This document shows, in pieces, positions 58,990 to 64,000 of a stretch of DNA of 64,000 nucleotides. The notes under the pieces are model-generated. The model did no database searches. It worked only from the letters and a program-made list of their open reading frames with translations, and was not told where the DNA came from. Each line of letters opens with the position of its first letter. The stretch's first letter is position 1. The position numbers and the translations under genes were made by a program. This stretch comes from Ornithoclostridium sp944380285 (lineage in GTDB: Bacteria > Bacillota > Clostridia > Christensenellales > UBA3700), in assembly GCA_963931165.1 (NCBI GenBank), contig OZ006985.1, forward strand, positions 1,488,001 through 1,552,000, written 5' to 3'.

Positions 58990-61653
58990 TTACTGCTCTT
59001 CGATGTAGCGCGTGCTCATATCTTCGGGTTTCACTCTCGGGTTGAGGATGTTCGCCTGCGCCGCCGCGAGTCTTGCGATAGGCACGCGGAAGGGCGAGCA
59101 CGAGACATAAGTCAAGCCGATGTTGTGGCAGAACTCAATGGTCGACGGGTCGCCGCCGTGTTCGCCGCAGATGCCGAGTTTGATGTCGGGACGGGTCTCT
59201 TTGCCGCCCTCGATCGCGATCTTCATCAGCTTGCCGACGCCGATTTGGTCGAGCTTGGCGAACGGATCGGACTCGAAGATCTTCTTGTCGTAGTACTCGT
59301 TGAGGAACTTGCCGGCGTCGTCGCGCGAGAAGCCGTAGGTCATCTGCGTGAGGTCGTTGGTGCCGAAGGAGAAGAACTCAGCCTCTTTGGCGATCTCGTC
59401 TGCGGTGAGCGCCGCCCTCGGGATCTCGATCATCGTGCCGATGTGGTATTCCATCTTGGTCTTGTTCTCGGCAAGGACAGCCTCGGCGGTCTTGACGATG
59501 ACCTCTTTGACATATTTGAGTTCCTTGACATCGCCGACGAGCGGGACCATGATCTCGGGAACGACCTTGATGCCCTTCTTTCCGACGTTGATCGCAGCCT
59601 CGATGACCGCCCTTGTCTGCATCTCCGCGATCTCGGGATAGGTGATGGACAGACGGCAACCGCGGTGACCCATCATCGGGTTGAACTCGTGCAGGCTCTC
59701 GACGGTCGCCTTGACGTCCTCGAACTTGAGACCCATGGTCTTGGCAAGCTCGGCGATCTCATCGTCCTTGTGCGGCACGAACTCGTGGAGCGGCGGGTCG
59801 AGGAAGCGGATGGTGACGGGTCTGCCCTGCAACGCGGTGTACAGCCCTTCAAAGTCGCTTCTCTGCATGGGCAAGATCTTGGCAAGAGCCTTTTTGCGCT
59901 CTTCGACGGTCTTGGAGCAGATCATCTCTCTGACCGCGAGGATGCGATCCTCAGCGAAGAACATGTGCTCGGTACGGCAAAGACCAATACCCTCGGCGCC
60001 GAACTTGACAGCGACCTCTGCGTCGTGCGGAGTGTCGGCGTTGGTGCGGACCTGCAAGGCTCTGTTCTTGTCCGCCCACTCCATGATCTTTGCGAAGTCG
60101 CCGGACACGGAAGCCTGCTCTGTCGGCAGCTCTTCGCCGTAGACAAATCCGGTGGAGCCGTCGAGGGAGATGTGGTCGTTTTGGGTGAACTTTTTGTCCT
60201 TGATCCAGAGGATCTTCTTCTCTTCGTCGATCTTGATGTCGGGGCAGCCGGCGACGCAGCATGCGCCCATGCCGCGGGCGACGACCGCCGCGTGGGAGGT
60301 CATACCGCCTCTAGCGGTGAGGATGCCTTCCGCAGCATACATGCCCTCGATGTCCTCGGGAGAGGTCTCGAGACGGACGAGGACGACCTTTTCGCCGCTC
60401 TTATGACGGGCGACCGCCTCTTCGGCGGAGAAGGCGACCTTGCCGCAAGCCGCGCCCGGAGAAGCCGGGAGACCCTTGGACAATTCTTTTGTCTTTTTGA
60501 GCACAGCGGGGTTGAACGTCGGGTGCAAAAGCGCGTCGAGCTGTTTGGGCTCGATCTTGAGCAGAGCTTCCTGCTTGGTGATCATACCCTCGCTGACGAG
60601 GTCGCAGGCGATCTTGATCGCTGCCCTTGCGGTACGCTTGCCGTTGCGGGTCTGCAACATATAGAGTTTGCCCTCTTCGATGGTGAACTCCATGTCCTGC
60701 ATGTCGCGGTTGGCTTGCTCGAGCCTGTTTGCGATCTCGACAAATTGCTTGTAGACCTCGGGATTGGTCTCTTTGAGGTGATCGATGGTCATCGGGGTGC
60801 GGATGCCGGCAACGACGTCCTCGCCCTGAGCGTTCATCAAATACTCGCCGAACAGTCTCTTTTCGCCGGTCGCGGGATCGCGGGTGAACGCAACGCCGGT
60901 GCCCGAAGTGTCGCCCATGTTGCCGAACACCATCGACTGCACGTTGACGGCGGTGCCCCAGCTGGACGGGATGTCGTTCATGCGGCGATAGACGATCGCG
61001 CGGGGGTTGTTCCAGCTGCGGAAGACGGCTTTGACCGCCTCGATCAACTGCACCTTGGGATCTTGCGGGAAGTCCTGACCCTGATCCTCTTTGTAGAACT
61101 TCTTGAACTTGGCAATGAGCTCTTGCAAATCTTCCGCAGTGAGCTCGGTGTCCATCTTGACGCCCTTCTCTTCTTTGAGTTCGTCGATGATCTTCTCAAA
61201 CGAAGACTTGGACGAGCCCATGACGACGTCGGAGAACATCTGGATGAATCTGCGGTAGCAGTCATAGGCAAAGCGCGGATTGCCGGTCTTGCGTGCAAGA
61301 CCCTTGACAGACACGTCGTTGAGACCGAGATTGAGGATGGTGTCCATCATACCGGGCATCGAGGCGCGTGCGCCCGAACGGACGGAGACGAGGAAGGGGT
61401 TCTCTTCGTCGCCGAACTTCTTGCCGGCATCCTTCTCCACCTTTGCGAGCGCGTCGAAGATCTGTTCGATGATCTCGCCCGAGATGGTCTCGCCGTCATC
61501 GTAATATTTCGTGCATGCCTCGGTGGTGATGGTAAAGCCTTCGGGAACGGGCATGCCCCACGAAGTCATCTTGGCGAGGTTAGCGCCTTTGCCGCCGAAC
61601 TTCGCCTTGTCGTCGCCGTCTGCCTCTTTGAAAAGATAGACGTATTTTGCCAT
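58990..61653 (-). CDS. ppdK: Pyruvate, phosphate dikinase
   Basis: Interconverts pyruvate + ATP + Pi and PEP + AMP + PPi. 887 residues. The N-terminal ATP-grasp domain (GGKGANLAKMTSWGMPVPEGFTIT) is followed by the swivelling phosphohistidine domain with His in GGMTSHAAVVARGMG, and the C-terminal TIM barrel with catalytic Cys in GICGEHGGDPSTIEF and SFGTNDLTQMTYG. Full length. With the oxaloacetate-type decarboxylase at 17-22 kb it links pyruvate, PEP and C4 acids. Start with AGGAGG. Confidence 0.98.
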   Translation of the reverse strand: MAKYVYLFKEADGDDKAKFGGKGANLAKMTSWGMPVPEGFTITTEACTKYYDDGETISGEIIEQIFDALAKVEKDAGKKFGDEENPFLVSVRSGARASMPGMMDTILNLGLNDVSVKGLARKTGNPRFAYDCYRRFIQMFSDVVMGSSKSSFEKIIDELKEEKGVKMDTELTAEDLQELIAKFKKFYKEDQGQDFPQDPKVQLIEAVKAVFRSWNNPRAIVYRRMNDIPSSWGTAVNVQSMVFGNMGDTSGTGVAFTRDPATGEKRLFGEYLMNAQGEDVVAGIRTPMTIDHLKETNPEVYKQFVEIANRLEQANRDMQDMEFTIEEGKLYMLQTRNGKRTARAAIKIACDLVSEGMITKQEALLKIEPKQLDALLHPTFNPAVLKKTKELSKGLPASPGAACGKVAFSAEEAVARHKSGEKVVLVRLETSPEDIEGMYAAEGILTARGGMTSHAAVVARGMGACCVAGCPDIKIDEEKKILWIKDKKFTQNDHISLDGSTGFVYGEELPTEQASVSGDFAKIMEWADKNRALQVRTNADTPHDAEVAVKFGAEGIGLCRTEHMFFAEDRILAVREMICSKTVEERKKALAKILPMQRSDFEGLYTALQGRPVTIRFLDPPLHEFVPHKDDEIAELAKTMGLKFEDVKATVESLHEFNPMMGHRGCRLSITYPEIAEMQTRAVIEAAINVGKKGIKVVPEIMVPLVGDVKELKYVKEVIVKTAEAVLAENKTKMEYHIGTMIEIPRAALTADEIAKEAEFFSFGTNDLTQMTYGFSRDDAGKFLNEYYDKKIFESDPFAKLDQIGVGKLMKIAIEGGKETRPDIKLGICGEHGGDPSTIEFCHNIGLTYVSCSPFRVPIARLAAAQANILNPRVKPEDMSTRYIEEQ

Positions 61654-61695
61654 AATAAACCTCCTGAGAATTTGACTGTAGCTTACTACGTTTTT

Positions 61696-61725
61696 ATTTT
61701 ACAAGACAGAGATATGTTTTGGCAA
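61696..61725 (-). promoter_or_regulatory. Promoter of ppdK
   Basis: Minus strand: TTGCCA, 18 bases, TAAAAT, with a leader of about 35 bases and AGGAGG. Confidence 0.5.
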
Positions 61726-61819
61726 GCGAAATGCCCAAAAAATGACGTTAATTTTAAGACGCACTACATTTGCGCGCACATATCCGCGCAAACGCGCCCG
61801 CTTCCGCCCGTGAGACAGG

Positions 61820-62356
61820 TCAAAGCGCGTTGAGTTCGCGCAGAGAATTGAGTTTGATCCCCAACCTGTTTTCGAAATATTGGCGATATTTGGGCAAGGA
61901 CAGGTCCGTCTTTCCGAAACCGAGCGCTTCGAGCGCGCCCGCGATGAAGTTTTTGAGTTCCGCCGTGGGCTCGCAGCTCTTGTGAGCGAGGGTGTTGAGA
62001 GTGGTCAAAGCGAGAGTAAAAAGTGCGGGATCGAAGTTGTTTTCGACAGCCGTTTTGTCCATTATTTCGAGCACCGTTCCCGCACAATAAAAAATCACGA
62101 TGTCGCGCGTCACCTCAAAAAAACCGTCATATTGATCGCAGCCGGTGATCACCAAGCCGCCCTTGCCGGACGTCAATTGATAATTGCCGAAACAAAAGGG
62201 AGAAGCGGCGAATTTGAGCTTCGCTTTGGGGCTTTTGCAGCCCTTGGCGACAGCGGTCAATCTGCCCTTCCCCGACGCATAGAGGGTGACAAGACGGTCG
62301 TTGTCTTTGTAGTCGATCGCTTTGAGACAAAGACAGTCCAAACTCACAATATCCAT
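61820..62356 (-). CDS. recO: DNA repair protein RecO, shortened
   Basis: RecO helps RecR load RecA on SSB-coated DNA. 178 residues, compared with about 240-260 in relatives. The N-terminal OB fold is complete (LCLKAIDYKDNDRLVTLYASGKGRLTAVAKGCKSPKAKLK) and part of the helical domain is present (FTLALTTLNTLAHKSCEPTA). The zinc-finger region with paired cysteines seen in most Firmicutes RecO is absent. The final 30 residues align poorly. There is no sign of a frameshift; the stop is clean. The place after era and yqzL supports the name. Confidence 0.82.
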   Translation of the reverse strand: MDIVSLDCLCLKAIDYKDNDRLVTLYASGKGRLTAVAKGCKSPKAKLKFAASPFCFGNYQLTSGKGGLVITGCDQYDGFFEVTRDIVIFYCAGTVLEIMDKTAVENNFDPALFTLALTTLNTLAHKSCEPTAELKNFIAGALEALGFGKTDLSLPKYRQYFENRLGIKLNSLRELNAL

Positions 62357-62371
62357 AAAACCTCACCGAGG

Positions 62372-62476
62372 TCACCGCTCTTTCAGCCGCTTGTAAAGCA
62401 GGTAGTAACCTATCTTCCCCGTGGAGCGGAACAACCTTTGCAAAATCTCTTCGGTATCGCGTGTTTCGTCACCCAT
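62372..62476 (-). CDS. yqzL: YqzL family small protein
   Basis: 34 residues, MGDETRDTEEILQRLFRSTG followed by KIGYYLLYKRLKER. YqzL-like proteins lie between era and recO in many Firmicutes and share the F-x2-TG-x-I-x-x-YLLYK pattern seen here. Function unknown. No Shine-Dalgarno sequence precedes the ATG; TATAAT lies about 30 bases upstream at the era stop. Ends 15 bases before recO. Confidence 0.75.
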   Translation of the reverse strand: MGDETRDTEEILQRLFRSTGKIGYYLLYKRLKER

Positions 62477-62510
62477 ATCTATGTTGTGAACAAAACGCGC
62501 GCGAATTATA

Positions 62511-63401
62511 CTATATGTTCTTCTTGTCGTAGCCGAGGTCGCCGAGCACCGTGCCCGAATCGCGCCAATCGGGCTTGACGCGGACGTAGAGATTGAGGAA
62601 GACCTTGGCGTCGATCATGCGCTCGATGTCGCGGCGCGCCTCGGTAGAGATCTTCTTGATCTTTTCGCCGCCCTTGCCGATGACGATGGACTTGTGCGCC
62701 TGCTTTTCGCAGATGACGTCGCAGTCGATCTCGACCAGCCCGTCCTCCCTCTCCTCAAACTTGTTGACCGCGACTCCTATGCCGTACGGCACCTCGTCGC
62801 CGAGGAAGCGCAGCGCCTTTTCGCGGACTATCTCGGTGACCATAAAGCGCATGCTGCGGTCGGTGTAGAGGTCTTCGGAATAGTACCTCTCCCCTTCGGG
62901 CAACAGCTTTTTCAACACGTTCGCGACCTCGTCGACGCCCTTGCCTTTGAGCGCAGAGATGGGCACGATCGCGTCAATGCCCTTGACGTCTTTATACTTT
63001 GAAATGAGCTCGAAAATGCGCGCCTCGTCCACGCAGTCGCACTTGTTGACGACCAGCACGAACGGCGTCTTTGAGGCGGCGTACTTGGCGATGATCTCAT
63101 CGTCGTGCGCGTCGGGACGCCTGTCGGCGGCGATGATGTAGAGTTCGATGTCAACGCCGTCGGTGGCGGCGTCGACGCTCTTCATCATAAACTCGGACAG
63201 CTTGTTGCGCGGCTTGTGTATGCCCGGCGTGTCCACCAAAACGGCTTGATAGTCCTCGCCGTTGACTATGCCTATGATGCGGTTGCGCGTAGTCTGCGGC
63301 TTTGCCGAAGTAATGCTGACCTTTTCGCCAACCAAGGCGTTGGTCAAAGTGGATTTACCTACGTTTGGCTTGCCTGTGACGGCAACGAATCCCGATCTCA
63401 C
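62511..63401 (-). CDS. era: GTPase Era
   Basis: Essential GTPase for 30S subunit maturation that binds the 3' end of 16S rRNA. 296 residues with G1 GKPNVGKSTL, G2/TSAKPQTTRNRI, G3 DTPGIHKP, G4 NKCD, and a C-terminal KH domain (CEKQAHKSIVIGKGGEKIKKIS). The start is GTG at 63401: it overlaps the cdd stop (GTGA) and has GGAGG seven bases upstream. No ATG gives the right N-terminus. Confidence 0.97.
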   Translation of the reverse strand: MRSGFVAVTGKPNVGKSTLTNALVGEKVSITSAKPQTTRNRIIGIVNGEDYQAVLVDTPGIHKPRNKLSEFMMKSVDAATDGVDIELYIIAADRRPDAHDDEIIAKYAASKTPFVLVVNKCDCVDEARIFELISKYKDVKGIDAIVPISALKGKGVDEVANVLKKLLPEGERYYSEDLYTDRSMRFMVTEIVREKALRFLGDEVPYGIGVAVNKFEEREDGLVEIDCDVICEKQAHKSIVIGKGGEKIKKISTEARRDIERMIDAKVFLNLYVRVKPDWRDSGTVLGDLGYDKKNI

Positions 63402-63793
63402 TTTTTGTCCTCCGATAGTGTGAATGAATGCGGCAGCAATTCCGAGGCGGAAAACTCCTTGACCGCGTCCCCTTTGCAGACGAAAATGCGGCAGTCCTTC
63501 GCCGCAAACTCTGCGACGACTTGACGGCACGCGCCGCACGGCACGGGCTCGACGTCATCGGAATATACCGCGATCGCGTCTATGCTTTTCGCGCCGTCCG
63601 CCACCGCCGAAAACACCGCGGCGCGCTCCGCGCATACGGTCAAGCCGAAAGACGCGTTCTCGACGTTGCAGCCGCTGTAATATTTGCCGTTTGCGTACGC
63701 CGCCGCGCCGATCTTTACGCCGCTGTACCGCGCATAGGCGTTGGCTGCGGCGCGCCTTGCGGCGTCGATGAGCTTTTCGCAATCCAAACTCAT
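63398..63793 (-). CDS. cdd: Cytidine deaminase
   Basis: Zinc enzyme of pyrimidine salvage, 131 residues. The catalytic motif TVCAERAA provides Cys and Glu and PCGACRQVVAEF the other two zinc Cys. YSGVKIGAAAYANGKYYSGCNVENASFG binds the nucleoside. The ATG at 63793 overlaps the ybeY stop (ATGA) and is preceded by GAGGGAAGT. Coupled to era downstream by a GTGA overlap. Confidence 0.96.
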   Translation of the reverse strand: MSLDCEKLIDAARRAAANAYARYSGVKIGAAAYANGKYYSGCNVENASFGLTVCAERAAVFSAVADGAKSIDAIAVYSDDVEPVPCGACRQVVAEFAAKDCRIFVCKGDAVKEFSASELLPHSFTLSEDKK

Positions 63794-64000
63794 ACTTCCC
63801 TCGTGACGCCGCACTCGGTGAGCGCCGCCTCTTCGACCGCCCTCATCTCCGCCTTTTGGTCGTCCGTCTCGTGATCGAAACCGAACAGATGGCATAGTCC
63901 GTGTACGAACAGATAGCAAAGCTCGCGTTCGAGCGAATGACCGTACTCCTCCGCCTGCTCCACCGCGCGGCGGTGGCAAATGACGATGTCGCCCAGCATA
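63790..64000 (-). CDS. ybeY: Endoribonuclease YbeY, 5' end beyond window
   Basis: Zinc-dependent rRNA maturation and quality-control nuclease. The visible C-terminal 69 residues include LGDIVICHRRAVEQAEEYGHS and the metal motif H-G-x2-H-L-x-G-x-D-H in HGLCHLFGFDHETDD. The N-terminal half is outside the window; the M at the edge is internal, corresponding to a residue before LGDI in relatives. Head of the ybeY-cdd-era-yqzL-recO cluster. Confidence 0.92.
   Translation of the reverse strand, partial: MLGDIVICHRRAVEQAEEYGHSLERELCYLFVHGLCHLFGFDHETDDQKAEMRAVEEAALTECGVTREV

Noticed and set aside
58921..61833. Very long plus-strand open frame opposite ppdK (970 codons); similar long frames lie opposite pheT, parC, lon and ftsK
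   Set aside because: Antisense frames of GC-biased genes. Their translations are low-complexity (Asp/Leu/Val/Arg-rich) and the opposite strands encode clear conserved proteins.
1..64000. CRISPR arrays, tRNA, rRNA, integrase or transposase genes
   Set aside because: Looked for regular repeats, clover-leaf sequences and known catalytic motifs; none was found.

Overview
The window is a gene-dense stretch of chromosome from an endospore-forming member of the Bacillota, most likely class Clostridia, with moderately high GC. The evidence is a full complement of sporulation genes (spoIIAA-spoIIAB-sigF, spoVAC-spoVAD-spoVAE, sigG, yunB, a pdaB-type deacetylase, a dacF-type carboxypeptidase, a Spo0A effector-domain protein), a large Bacillus-type SRP RNA, a Phe T-box, and Firmicutes-type gene orders (tig-clp-lon-engB, ftsK-rimO-pgsA-cinA-recA-rny, ybeY-cdd-era-yqzL-recO). 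Nearly everything lies on the minus strand. No tRNA, rRNA, CRISPR, phage or intact insertion sequence was seen.

Layout. 1-5.8 kb: cysteine desulfurase (cut by the window edge), a small membrane protein, mutS2 and a U32 peptidase in one overlapping operon. 5.9-9.6 kb: pheT and pheS behind a T-box leader. 9.6-14.0 kb: yunB, spoVA genes and the spoIIA operon. 14.0-15.2 kb: an AT-rich island with no intact gene. 15.2-17.0 kb: a hypothetical gene, nrdR and sigG. 17.0-22.4 kb: a five-gene biotin-dependent operon that combines a carboxyltransferase of the MmdA/12S type, an OadA/5S-type carboxyltransferase, a biotin carrier and Na+-pump beta and gamma subunits. 22.6-28.8 kb: the protein quality-control operon tig-clpP-clpX-lon-engB, divergent from rqcH. 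30.7-33.7 kb: rluD, lspA, sepF, yggS. 33.8-35.2 kb: a double-OB SSB-like gene and pdaB. 35.5 kb: SRP RNA. 36.0-39.5 kb: a membrane protein, dacF, murG. 39.5-44.9 kb: topoisomerase IV (parC, parE) and a monoacylglycerol-lipase-like hydrolase. 45.2-47.4 kb: deoB, the stand-alone Spo0A C-terminal protein beside a consensus 0A box, and a membrane protein. 47.5-55.9 kb: rny, recA, cinA-like, pgsA, rimO, ftsK. 56.1-61.7 kb: dinB, an SDR oxidoreductase, a hairpin-rich spacer and ppdK. 61.8-64.0 kb: recO, yqzL, era, cdd, ybeY (cut by the edge).

How it works together. The sporulation genes form the SpoIIAA/SpoIIAB partner-switch controlling SigF, the later forespore factor SigG and spore maturation and dipicolinate-uptake functions. 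Pyruvate phosphate dikinase and the hybrid decarboxylase/transcarboxylase suggest an anaerobic metabolism that moves carbon between PEP, pyruvate, oxaloacetate and acyl-CoA pools with a sodium pump. MutS2, RqcH, trigger factor, ClpXP and Lon make the region rich in ribosome and protein quality control.

The observations most worth following are the stand-alone Spo0A DNA-binding domain with its own 0A box, the hybrid transcarboxylase/sodium-pump operon, a recurring arrangement in which a promoter -10 box lies only 5-9 nt before the start codon of genes without Shine-Dalgarno sequence (possible leaderless mRNAs), and the AT-rich island with a possibly decayed gene.
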